From: Streptomyces sp. NBC_00224
GTDB lineage: Bacteria; Actinomycetota; Actinomycetes; Streptomycetales; Streptomycetaceae
Length of the DNA stretch: 64,000 nucleotides
Direction: 5' to 3'
Assembly: GCF_041435195.1 (NCBI RefSeq)
Contig: NZ_CP108106.1
Span: 4,250,501-4,314,500 of the forward strand
Shown piece after piece: positions 25,325-34,126 of the stretch. Position numbers and translations under genes: made by a program. The notes beneath the pieces are model-generated. The model searched no databases. It was not told the DNA's origin and was given only the letters and a program-made list of their open reading frames with translations. How positions within the stretch are numbered: the first letter of the stretch is position 1; each line of letters opens with the position of its first letter.

Positions 25325-27184
25325 ATGTGCGGTATAGCGGGCTGGGTCGGTTACGGCCACGACGTCACGCGGCACGAGGACAGCGCCCGGGCCATGACCG
25401 CCACCATGGTCTGCCGCGGACCCGACGCGGGCGGGGTGTGGACCGGCCGGCACGTCGCGCTCGGCCACCGGCGCCTCGCCGTCATCGACATCGAGGGCGG
25501 CAAGCAGCCGATGAGCGCCGGGTTCGGCGTCGCCCCCGAGGCGGTCGTCACCTACAGCGGCGAGGTCTACAACTACCAGGAGTTGCGGGCGGAGTTGAGC
25601 GCGCGGGGCCACCGGTTCCGTACCTCCAGCGACACCGAGGTGGTGCTCCACGCGTATCTGGAGTGGGGTGACTCCTTCGTCGAGCGGCTCAACGGCATGT
25701 TCGCGTTCGCCCTGTGGGACACCCGTACCGAGGAACTGCTCCTGGTGCGCGACCGGATGGGCGTCAAACCGCTCCTGTACTACCCCACCGACGACGGGGT
25801 GCTCTTCGGCTCCGAGCCCAAGGCGATCCTCGCCCATCCGCTGGCCGAGCCGGTCGTCGACGCCGAGGGCCTGCGTGAGGTGTTCGGCCTGACGATGACG
25901 CCCGAACACGCCGTGTTCCGGGGGATGTACGAGGTGCGGCCCGGCAGCATGGTCCGCCTCTCGCGGCGCGGGCTGCGCAAGACGCGGTACTGGCAGCTGG
26001 AGTCGCGCCCGCACACCGACGACCTGGACACCACGGTCGGCACGGTCCGCGAGATCCTCGACGACACCGTGCGCCGCCAGCTCGTCTCCGACGTGCCTTT
26101 GTGCTCGCTGCTCTCCGGCGGCCTCGACTCCAGCGCGGTCACCGCGCTCGCCGCCCGGGCGCTCGCCGAGGAGGGCAGCGGACGTATCCGTACCTTCTCC
26201 GTCGACTTCACCGGCCACGCCGAGCGGTTCGAGTCCAACGCGGTGTGGGAGGCGCCGGACGCGCCGTTCGTGAAGGAGGCCGTCGCCCACATCGGCACGG
26301 ACCACGAGGACATCGTCCTCGACAACGCGCAGCTGCTCACGCCCGAGGTGCGCGGCGCGGTGCTGCGCGCGCTGGACCTGCCCACGGTCACCGGTGACAT
26401 GGAGTACTCGCTGTACCTGCTCTTCCAGGCGGTACGGGCCCGCTCCACGGTCGCCCTGTCCGGTGAGTCGGCCGACGAACTCTTCGGCGGCTACAGCCAC
26501 TTCCACGACCCGGAGGCCGTCTCCTCCGCCACCTTCCCCTGGCACCTGCCCTACCGGCGGGCCGGCGGCCAGGACGCCCTGCGCACCACGGGCCTGTGGG
26601 ACCGGCTCGACCTCGGCGCCTACATCGACCAGCGCTACAAGGAGGCTCTCAGCGACGTTCCCGCCCTGCCCGGCGAGAGCGCGCAGGAAGCGCGGATGCG
26701 CGAGATCAGCCATCTGCACCTCACACGCTTCGTCAACTTCCTGCTCGACCGCAAGGACCGGATCAGCATGGCGGTGGGCCTGGAGGTCCGCGTCCCGTTC
26801 TGCGACCACCGCCTCGTCGAGTACGTCTTCAACACCCCCTGGGCGATGAAGACGTTCGACGGCCGCGAGAAGAGCCTGCTGCGCGCCGCCACCCAGGACG
26901 TGCTGCCGCGCTCGATCGTGGAGCGCAAGAAGAGCCCGTACCCGTCCACCCAGGACGTCCAGTACGAGATCTCCCTGCGCGACCGGATCACGGCCCTGGC
27001 CTCGGGCGACTCCCCCGTCCTCGACCTCGTCGACCCGAAGGGGCTACGGAGCCTGCTCGATCGCCCCGTGGGCTCGTACTCGATCGGCGGGCCCTACAGC
27101 GGGCGCGCGGTCATGGAGCGGCTGATCGACCTGGACGCGTGGATCCGCGGCTACGGCATCCGCTTCGTGCCCGAGGCGGGCTGA
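25325..27184 (+). CDS. Asparagine-synthase-like amidotransferase (NspN-like)
   Basis: A 619-residue AsnB-type enzyme. It has an N-terminal class II glutaminase with catalytic Cys2 (MCGIAGW) and a C-terminal synthetase with the PP-loop SGGLDSS near residue 264. In the nitrosobenzamide cluster a homologue turns 3-amino-4-hydroxybenzoate into the amide, and the position between the copper oxidase and the esterase suggests the same here. Genuine asparagine synthesis cannot be excluded from sequence. A GAGAGGGGGG ribosome site is 19 bp past the oxidase stop. The esterase gene begins one base after this stop. Confidence 0.87.
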   Translation: MCGIAGWVGYGHDVTRHEDSARAMTATMVCRGPDAGGVWTGRHVALGHRRLAVIDIEGGKQPMSAGFGVAPEAVVTYSGEVYNYQELRAELSARGHRFRTSSDTEVVLHAYLEWGDSFVERLNGMFAFALWDTRTEELLLVRDRMGVKPLLYYPTDDGVLFGSEPKAILAHPLAEPVVDAEGLREVFGLTMTPEHAVFRGMYEVRPGSMVRLSRRGLRKTRYWQLESRPHTDDLDTTVGTVREILDDTVRRQLVSDVPLCSLLSGGLDSSAVTALAARALAEEGSGRIRTFSVDFTGHAERFESNAVWEAPDAPFVKEAVAHIGTDHEDIVLDNAQLLTPEVRGAVLRALDLPTVTGDMEYSLYLLFQAVRARSTVALSGESADELFGGYSHFHDPEAVSSATFPWHLPYRRAGGQDALRTTGLWDRLDLGAYIDQRYKEALSDVPALPGESAQEARMREISHLHLTRFVNFLLDRKDRISMAVGLEVRVPFCDHRLVEYVFNTPWAMKTFDGREKSLLRAATQDVLPRSIVERKKSPYPSTQDVQYEISLRDRITALASGDSPVLDLVDPKGLRSLLDRPVGSYSIGGPYSGRAVMERLIDLDAWIRGYGIRFVPEAG

Positions 27185-27185
27185 G

Positions 27186-28871
27186 ATGCCCTCACCCGCG
27201 ATGGGGCGCCGGGCGGTGCTCGCGGCCTCGGCGGCCGCGGCCGTGGCGTACGCGGCACCGGCCGCCGCCGCCCGCCCGGCGCCCGCCGCCAAGCCCTCCG
27301 GCCCGGCGGTGGCCCGCACCACCGCCGGGCCGGTGGCCGGGGCGCGCACCGGCGGCGCGCTGGCCTTCCGGGGCGTGCCCTACGCCCAACCCCCGCTGGG
27401 CGAGCTCCGGTTCGCCTCGCCGCGCCCGCCGCGGCCCTGGCGGGAGGTGCGCGACGCCACCCGGTTCGCCCCGGCGTTCCTCCAGACCATCGACCCCGCC
27501 AGCAGCGAGGACGGCCTCTACGCCAACATCTGGACGCCCGCCCTGCACGGGCGGCGCCCGGTCCTCGTCTACATCCACGGCGGCGGCTGGCAGGTCGGCG
27601 CGGGCAGCCTGCCGACGTACGACGGAACCCGCCTCGCGGTCCGCGGCGACCTCGTCGTGATCACCTTCAACTACCGTCTGGGGCCCTTCGGTTTCGGCTA
27701 CCACGAGGAGCTGACCGACGAGACGACCGGCGACTGCGCCAACTGGGGCCTCCAGGACCAGGCCGCGCTGCTGCGCTGGGTACGCGACAACGCCGCCGCG
27801 TTCGGCGGCGACCCGCACAACATCACCCTCAGCGGCACCTCGGCGGGCGGCGCCTCCGCCTGGCAGCTCGCTCTCCGTCCCGAACTGCGCGGCCTGGTGC
27901 GCAGGATCGTCCCGATCAGCGCCTGCCACGTCTGGCAGCCCGCCACCTCCCTGACCGTCCCGGACGCGCGCCGGGCGTACGAGGAGGTGGCGGCCCGGCT
28001 CGGCACGACCGTACGGGGGCTGCGCGCCGCGCCCGCCGGGGCGGTCCGGGACGCCTGGAGCGCGGTCTTCGGCGGCGCCCCGGGCGGGCGGACCGTGGGC
28101 AGCGGACGCGAGTACCGGGGCCCGGTGGTCGACGGTCGCTGGATGCGCGGCTTCGACCACGAACTGGGCACCCCCGCACTGCCGATCCTGTCCATCCACA
28201 CCCGTACCGAAGGCTCCTTCTACACCGGCCCCGGCTCCCCGATCCCCACCCCGGCGCCCACCGACGACGCCTCGCTGCCGGACGCGGTGCGCGGGGTGCT
28301 GCTCAAGGGCGCGGCGCGGGTGCCGGACTCGCTGGTGGACGGGTGCGTGGACGCGTACCGGGCGGCGGCCATGGCCGACGGGCTGCCGCTGGACCCGGTC
28401 TCCTTGTGGACCGACGTGTGGAGCGACAGCCTCTTCCGGTATCTGAACGTCCGCCTGGCCGAGCGGCACGCCCGTACGGGCACGGCGCCCGGGTACCTCA
28501 TGGAGTTCGCGCACCCGGCCCGCCCGCCGTGGTTCGGCACCCCGCACGAGCACACCTCCCCGTTCCTCTTCGGCACCTACGGGATCGCCGAGAACGCCGG
28601 CGCGTGCGGCGACGGCCCCGCCGAGGCCGAAGTCAGCGCCACCTTCATGGACCTGGTGGCGTCGTTCGCGCACACCGGCACCCCGACCGCCCCCGGCGCC
28701 CCGCCGTGGCCGGTCTTCTCCCCCGACCGCCCCAGCGCCCTGATCCTGGGCGAGCCGGACGGCCCCCGCACGGCGCACCCCACCAAGGCACGGCAGCTGC
28801 GGTTCTGGGACGACAGCGAGTGGGTACCACGGATCAGCCGACGGCCCGCAGCGAGGACGCCCTCGGTGTGA
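27186..28871 (+). CDS. Secreted type-B carboxylesterase
   Basis: A 561-residue alpha/beta hydrolase with a signal peptide (GRRAVLAASAAAAVAYAAPAAAA, possibly Tat). The type-B carboxylesterase hallmarks are FRGVPYAQPPLGELRF, the oxyanion-hole HGGGW and the nucleophile Ser219 in GTSAGGAS. The ATG is one base after the amidotransferase stop, so it is translationally coupled and belongs to the cluster. No esterase is part of the known grixazone route. It could cleave or form an ester of the aminophenol outside the cell, or unmask a protected product; this is inference. Its 3' end overlaps the convergent LacI gene by 38 bp. Confidence 0.87.
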   Translation: MPSPAMGRRAVLAASAAAAVAYAAPAAAARPAPAAKPSGPAVARTTAGPVAGARTGGALAFRGVPYAQPPLGELRFASPRPPRPWREVRDATRFAPAFLQTIDPASSEDGLYANIWTPALHGRRPVLVYIHGGGWQVGAGSLPTYDGTRLAVRGDLVVITFNYRLGPFGFGYHEELTDETTGDCANWGLQDQAALLRWVRDNAAAFGGDPHNITLSGTSAGGASAWQLALRPELRGLVRRIVPISACHVWQPATSLTVPDARRAYEEVAARLGTTVRGLRAAPAGAVRDAWSAVFGGAPGGRTVGSGREYRGPVVDGRWMRGFDHELGTPALPILSIHTRTEGSFYTGPGSPIPTPAPTDDASLPDAVRGVLLKGAARVPDSLVDGCVDAYRAAAMADGLPLDPVSLWTDVWSDSLFRYLNVRLAERHARTGTAPGYLMEFAHPARPPWFGTPHEHTSPFLFGTYGIAENAGACGDGPAEAEVSATFMDLVASFAHTGTPTAPGAPPWPVFSPDRPSALILGEPDGPRTAHPTKARQLRFWDDSEWVPRISRRPAARTPSV

Positions 28872-29808
28872 GCCGCGCCGGAATCGTCTGCCCCGCCCCG
28901 CCGGACCCGCCCTCGACGAGGTCCACCAGGGCGCCGACCGCGGCCCTGGCCGTGCGGTGCGGGGCAAGCGTCACCGTGGAGACGGGCGGGGCGGTCGTCT
29001 CGTACGCCGGGTCCTCGCTGGCGCACACCACGAGCAGGTCGTCCGGCACCCGCAGCCCGCAGCGCGCCGCCGAGGCCAGGACGCGGTGGCCGCACGGGTC
29101 GTAGAGGCCGTGCACCGCGTCCGGCCGGCCGGGCCCGGCGAGCAGGGCGTCCAGGGTGCGCCCGTCGCGGTCGGCGAAGTCCAGCGGCACGACCCTGGGC
29201 TCGCTGCCGCGCGCCGCGCACCACTGCTCGTACGCCGCCCGGCAGCTGCGCGTGTAGTGCTCCTCGCCCGGGCCCGCGACCAGGGCGATCCGCCGTGCGC
29301 CGCGCGCCGCGAGGTGGTCCAGGACCTCGTGCGTGGTGGCCCGGTGGTCGTTGTCCACCCACGCCTCGCGCACGCCGAGCCGGGCCGGGCGGCCGTCGAA
29401 GACCAGCGGCAGGCCCCGGGAGCGCAGGATGCGGACGACGGGGTCGTCGGCCGGGCTGTCCAGGAGCACCACCCCGGCGACCGGCACGGTCCGCCACAGC
29501 GTCTCGGCGGGCGCGGCCGGGAGGGCGATCAGGGCGTATCCGCGCCGGTGGGCGGCGGCCGTGGCGGCGCTGATCGCCCGGGCGTAGAACGGGATGCCGG
29601 CGAAGTCCCAGGAGAGCGTGCCGTACGTGGTGACGGCGAGGGCGAGGGTACGGGGCGGGGGCTCGCCATAGCCGAGCGCGGCGGCGGTCGCCCGCACGCG
29701 GGCACGGGTCGACTCGGCCATGCGGCCGGTGCCGTTCAGGGCGTTGGAGACGGTCGCCACGGACACCTCGGCGGCGCGGGCCACATCGGTGAGGGTCACT
29801 CGGGGCAC
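28834..29808 (-). CDS. LacI-family regulator
   Basis: A 324-residue repressor with an N-terminal LacI HTH (VTLTDVARAAEVSVATVSNALNGTGRM) and a sugar-binding-protein-like effector domain with DNDHRATTHEVLDHL and PDDLLVVCASED. The start is GTG at 29808. It is divergent from the amidohydrolase gene, and GATTAATC, an 8-bp palindrome at 29888-29895, lies between them. It probably controls that gene or itself; the ligand is unknown. It marks the right edge of the aminohydroxybenzoate cluster. Confidence 0.87.
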   Translation of the reverse strand: MPRVTLTDVARAAEVSVATVSNALNGTGRMAESTRARVRATAAALGYGEPPPRTLALAVTTYGTLSWDFAGIPFYARAISAATAAAHRRGYALIALPAAPAETLWRTVPVAGVVLLDSPADDPVVRILRSRGLPLVFDGRPARLGVREAWVDNDHRATTHEVLDHLAARGARRIALVAGPGEEHYTRSCRAAYEQWCAARGSEPRVVPLDFADRDGRTLDALLAGPGRPDAVHGLYDPCGHRVLASAARCGLRVPDDLLVVCASEDPAYETTAPPVSTVTLAPHRTARAAVGALVDLVEGGSGGAGQTIPARLTPRASSLRAVG

Positions 29809-29945
29809 GGGCTCAGCGTACGGAATCCGTCGCCGGAGCGGGAGTTCGCGGGGCAGATCGGCTGCGGCCGGGCGCTGGTGGTTAAGGGATTAATCGCGAA
29901 GGGTGCGGTGGCGGACGAGCCACACTCGACACCCCAGGAGCCACT

Positions 29946-31829
29946 GTGAACCCCAGCTCTGCACCCTCCCGACGCCGGCTCCTCGCGACCGGCCTGGGCG
30001 CGGCGGCGGCCGTGTCCCTGGCGGCGCCAGGCACGGCGTCCGCCGCGACCGCCGCTTCCTCCGCCTCCTCCGCTTCCTCCAAGCGGCGCTCGGCCGCGCT
30101 GGTGGTGCACCACGCGCGGGTCCTCACCGGCGAGGCGCACGCCCGCGTCGAGGAGGCCGTCGCGGTCGGGCGGGACGGAAAGATACTCGCGACCGGCAGC
30201 GACGCGGTACTGCGGCGGTTCGTCGGGCGGGACACCGAGGTGGTGGACGCACGCGGGGCGACGGTCATGAGCGGCATCCACGACGGCCACGCCCACCCGC
30301 TGGGCGCGGGCGAGCGCTCCCTGCACCCGACGCTGGAGGGAGCGACGCTGACGGTCGCTCAACTCCAGGAGAAACTCCGGGGTTTCCTCTCCTCCGACTC
30401 CACCCACGAGCCCGACGGCTGGCTGGTGGTCGAGGACTGGAACCCGGTCGGGCTGCTCCCCGCCGGGACCGTCCCGCACCACCGCATGCTCGACGCGCTC
30501 CCGACCCGCCGCCCCATCGCGCTCATCGGCAACGACGGGCACAACGCGTGGGCCAACCAGCGCGCGCTCGACCTCGCCGGGATCACCGCCGCGACCCCCG
30601 ACCCGTCCGGCGGCCAGATCGTGCACGACCCGGACGGCACGCCGGGCGGCCTCCTCAAAGACACCGCCCAGGACCTCCTGACGAGGGTGATCCCGCCGCC
30701 CACCCAGGCGCAGCTCCTCGCCGCCTGCGCCAAGGCGCTCGCGCAGGCGGCGGCGTCGGGCATCACCACGTTCATGGACGCGTCGGTGGGCACGCACCAG
30801 CTCGACACGTACGCCGCGCTCGCCGCCGCCGGCCGGCTGCCGCAGCGGATCGTGCCCGCGCTCCTGATCGGCCCGGACCTGGCGAAGGACCCGGCGGGGG
30901 CGCTGCGTTACGTACGGGACCTGCGGGCGCGGTACGGGCAGGTGCCCGGGCTGCGGTTCGGCACGGCGAAGGTGTTCCTGGACGGAGTGATCGAATACCC
31001 CTCGCAGACGGCGGCGCTGCTGGCCCCGTACCTGGACGCGGAGGGTCGACCGACAGCCCACCGAGGCGACCTGTACGTCTCCGCCGCCGACTACGGCCGC
31101 CTGGCGACGGCCTTCGACCGGGCGGACTGGCAGCTGCACGCACACGCGATCGGGGACCGGGCGGTACGGACGGCGCTCGACGGGTACGAGACGGCGGTAC
31201 GGGCGAACGGCCGCCGCGGCAACCGGCACACCGTGGCCCACCTCCAGCTCGTCCACCCCACCGACTACCGCCGGTTCGCACCGCTCGGGGTGGTCGCGTG
31301 CATGCAGCTCCAGTGGGCGATGCGGGACATCTGGACGATGGAGGCGCTGCTGCCGTACATCGGTCCCGAACGGCACCGGCTGATGTACCCCGCGCGCAGC
31401 CTGGAGCGCCACGGGGCGGCTCTGTCGGGCGGCTCCGACTGGCCGGTGGACCCGCTCCAGACCTGGAACCAGATCCGCACGGCGGTCGACCGGGAGGGCT
31501 CGGAGGCGGGAGAGGGCGCCCTGTACCCGGAGCTGGAGGGCCTGACCCTCGCGTCATCCCTGCGCATGCACACGGCGGGGACGGCACACCAGCTGCGCAT
31601 GGACCGGGTGAGCGGCCGCCTGCTGCCCGGCATGGCGGCGGACCTGGTGGTGCTGGACCGCGACGTGACGCGGGTGCGGATCTCCGAGGTGTCGGGGGTG
31701 GGGGTGCGGATGACGCTGGTAGGAGGCCGGGTGGTGCACGAGGGCACGGCCCCCGCGGCCCCCGCACCCCACGCCAGGTCCCTGACCGGGGTACACGGCG
31801 ACCGCCACGGGTCGTGCGGGTGCGCGTGA
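29946..31829 (+). CDS. Exported amidohydrolase (YtcJ-like)
   Basis: A 627-residue metal-dependent hydrolase of the amidohydrolase_3 family. A Tat signal (SRRRLLATGLGAAAAVSLAAPGTASA) predicts export. The metal-binding HxH is in GIHDGHAHPLG near residue 112, with later histidines in HAIGDRAV and HTVAHLQ and the aspartate in SGGSDWPV. Substrates of this family are amides or cyclic ureides that cannot be predicted. GTG start preceded by AGGAGCC. It is divergent from the LacI gene. A facing pair of the dispersed repeat separates it from the convergent membrane-protein gene. Confidence 0.87.
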   Translation: MNPSSAPSRRRLLATGLGAAAAVSLAAPGTASAATAASSASSASSKRRSAALVVHHARVLTGEAHARVEEAVAVGRDGKILATGSDAVLRRFVGRDTEVVDARGATVMSGIHDGHAHPLGAGERSLHPTLEGATLTVAQLQEKLRGFLSSDSTHEPDGWLVVEDWNPVGLLPAGTVPHHRMLDALPTRRPIALIGNDGHNAWANQRALDLAGITAATPDPSGGQIVHDPDGTPGGLLKDTAQDLLTRVIPPPTQAQLLAACAKALAQAAASGITTFMDASVGTHQLDTYAALAAAGRLPQRIVPALLIGPDLAKDPAGALRYVRDLRARYGQVPGLRFGTAKVFLDGVIEYPSQTAALLAPYLDAEGRPTAHRGDLYVSAADYGRLATAFDRADWQLHAHAIGDRAVRTALDGYETAVRANGRRGNRHTVAHLQLVHPTDYRRFAPLGVVACMQLQWAMRDIWTMEALLPYIGPERHRLMYPARSLERHGAALSGGSDWPVDPLQTWNQIRTAVDREGSEAGEGALYPELEGLTLASSLRMHTAGTAHQLRMDRVSGRLLPGMAADLVVLDRDVTRVRISEVSGVGVRMTLVGGRVVHEGTAPAAPAPHARSLTGVHGDRHGSCGCA

Positions 31830-31862
31830 GGCGGGCCCGGTGTTCGTCTGCGGGTGGGTGGG

Positions 31863-31938
31863 GGCTGAGCGCGCAGCTCCCCGCGCCCCTTAGGCAACTC
31901 CAGCCCCTTTAGGGGCGCGGGGAACTGCGCGACCAGCC
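31863..31938. repeat. Facing pair of the dispersed 28-bp repeat
   Basis: Arms at 31863-31890 (slightly degenerate) and 31911-31938 are reverse complements around a 20-base centre. The element lies between two convergent genes and could fold into a long RNA hairpin that acts as a bidirectional terminator. Confidence 0.8.
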
Positions 31939-31976
31939 ACAGACGGCCCGCAGACGAACGGAGCCCAGGGGTGGGG

Positions 31977-33983
31977 CTACTCCTCCGGGCGGAGTTCCGT
32001 CGGGCACGCCGTGCCCCGGCGGAGGCTGTACGGGGCCGCCAAGCGGTACGTACCCGCCTTCGGCGCAAGCAGCTCCGTCCACTCGTCCCCCGCCGCATCC
32101 TCCGGCGCCTTCCACAGGCACCCGTTGGGGTTGGTGAACGTCTTGGGCGTGCCGTGGGCCCGGCTCTTGGACTCCGGCGTCTCCTGCGGCGGCTCCACAC
32201 CCTTCCCCTTCTCGTCGACCAGCTTCAGCCACGGCGAGTAGGGGATGCGGACGAGGACCCGCCCGGGCGCGCTCACCTTCAGCGTCCACTCGCCCTCCCC
32301 CGCGCGCAGCACCGTCGCGGGCGGGTCGGCGAGCGGCGTCGGGTCGTCGACCGCGAACAGCCGCCAGTTGGCGTTGCTCCACACTTCCTTGAGGTACGGC
32401 TGGCCCTTCTGGATCAGCTTGGCCTCCTGCTCGGCGCCGTTGGAGTCCGGCGGGCCCATGGGCAGCACCACGTAGTGGACGGCCCAGCGGCCCAGCCAGC
32501 CCCGGTAGCTCGCCGAGTTCAGCGTGTCGTCGTAGAAGATCGGGTTGCGCTCCATGTCGGCCTGGCGGTTCCAGCCCCGGGCGAGGTTGACGTACGGCGC
32601 GACCGCCGAGGCCTCCCGATGGCTGGACGCCGGCACGACCTCGACGCGCCCGCGGTCGGCGCCGACCTCCTGGAGCTGGTCCACGAGCGGCGCGAGCTCG
32701 CGGGCCCAGGACGCGGCCGGCAGAGTGCTGACGATGTCGTCGACGGCCTTGAAGCCGATCCAGAAGTTCATCCCCGCGAAGGCGATGACCAGCGCGTACC
32801 ACTTGCGCGAGCGCGGCATCACGTACGGCAGGGCGGCCAGGAAGACCACGCCCGCGAAGAGCATCGCGAGCCGGGTCACATTGGACCCGATCTGCGAGTC
32901 GATGATCCAGGTGAGCAGCACGCCCACCCCGTACACCGCGGCCCCCGTGCGGACCGTCCGCCACTCCTTCGGCACCGCGAAGAGGACGATCACCGCGAAG
33001 ATGAACGGCAGCGACACGGAGCCGATCGACATCGGCTGGGTGCCGGAGAAGGGGAACAGCAGGGACGAGAGCGCCACGATGGCGACCGGCGGCAGGCCGA
33101 GCGCGTACGCGCCCGGGCGGCGCCCGTTCAGGAACAGCGCGGCCGCGATCACCCCGAGGAAGAGGCCCGCGACCGGGCTGCTCGCCGTGGCGAGCCCGGC
33201 CAGCGGCGCGGCGACCGCGCCCTTGGCCCACCGCTCGGTGCGCCAGCGGTGCGGCCAGCAGAAGACCGCCGCGACCGCGCCGAGCGCGAACATCGTGCCG
33301 AGCCCGAAGGTCACCCGGCCGGACATGGCGTTGCACAGGAAGGCGAAGAGGGCCGCGAACGCGCACGGCAGCGGATTGCGGACGGCCCGCACCCGCACCA
33401 GGATCAGCGTGATCAGCCCGGCCGACACGGTCCCGGCGATCATCATCGTCGACCGGACGCCGAGCATCGACATCAGATACGGCGAGATCACGCTGTACGA
33501 GACGGGGTGCATCCCGCCGTACCAGGCCAGGTTGTACGCGGAGGCGGGGTGGCGGCCGACGAACTCGGCCCAGGCGTCCTGTGCGGCGAGGTCGCCTCCG
33601 CTGTTGGCGAAGAAGAAGAACCAGAGGATGTGGCCGACGGCGGCGACGGCCGTGACGGCGTACACGGGGTACCGGACCGTGAGGGCCCGCACCCGGGACA
33701 GCAGGGTCCGTTCGCCGGCCGGGACCGGGTCCTCGGCCTTGACCGGGGCATCGGCCTTGGCCAGGGCCTCAGCCGGGCTCGGTTCCGGTTCCGCGTCCAG
33801 GACCGGCTTCTCGTCCGAGAGCGGTTCCTTGAGCGGTTCCTTGTCCAGGACCGGGGCCGCGTCGAGGGGCCCGGTCAGGTTCTCTTCCCTCACCGGGTCC
33901 CTGTTCTCATCCTGTATTCGTCCGCCCTGCCGAGAAGGGCTGCTGCCGTCGGCGCGGGTGGGCGTCGGCTCAGCGGTGGTCAC
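31977..33983 (-). CDS. Large membrane protein, possibly GT-C-like
   Basis: A 668-residue protein. About 115 charged N-terminal residues precede roughly ten membrane helices, and a soluble domain follows from about residue 430 (ADRGRVEVVPASSHREASAVAPYVNLARGWNRQ). The arrangement of many helices with an extracytoplasmic C-terminal part resembles polyprenyl-phosphate-sugar glycosyltransferases and related cell-envelope proteins, but no catalytic motif is assigned. The neighbouring D,D-carboxypeptidase supports an envelope role. Confidence 0.65.
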   Translation of the reverse strand: MTTAEPTPTRADGSSPSRQGGRIQDENRDPVREENLTGPLDAAPVLDKEPLKEPLSDEKPVLDAEPEPSPAEALAKADAPVKAEDPVPAGERTLLSRVRALTVRYPVYAVTAVAAVGHILWFFFFANSGGDLAAQDAWAEFVGRHPASAYNLAWYGGMHPVSYSVISPYLMSMLGVRSTMMIAGTVSAGLITLILVRVRAVRNPLPCAFAALFAFLCNAMSGRVTFGLGTMFALGAVAAVFCWPHRWRTERWAKGAVAAPLAGLATASSPVAGLFLGVIAAALFLNGRRPGAYALGLPPVAIVALSSLLFPFSGTQPMSIGSVSLPFIFAVIVLFAVPKEWRTVRTGAAVYGVGVLLTWIIDSQIGSNVTRLAMLFAGVVFLAALPYVMPRSRKWYALVIAFAGMNFWIGFKAVDDIVSTLPAASWARELAPLVDQLQEVGADRGRVEVVPASSHREASAVAPYVNLARGWNRQADMERNPIFYDDTLNSASYRGWLGRWAVHYVVLPMGPPDSNGAEQEAKLIQKGQPYLKEVWSNANWRLFAVDDPTPLADPPATVLRAGEGEWTLKVSAPGRVLVRIPYSPWLKLVDEKGKGVEPPQETPESKSRAHGTPKTFTNPNGCLWKAPEDAAGDEWTELLAPKAGTYRLAAPYSLRRGTACPTELRPEE

Positions 33984-34126
33984 TGCGGCTCTCCCGCCTC
34001 ACACAGTCTCAGGACGTCTCTCGCCCCATCGCTCATAGGGACGCCGCCCCGCGTCCTCCAGTTGACCGAAGCTAGCACGATGGCGCCACCGGAGACCGGG
34101 GCGCCCTCGTCCTCATCGGCCCGCTG

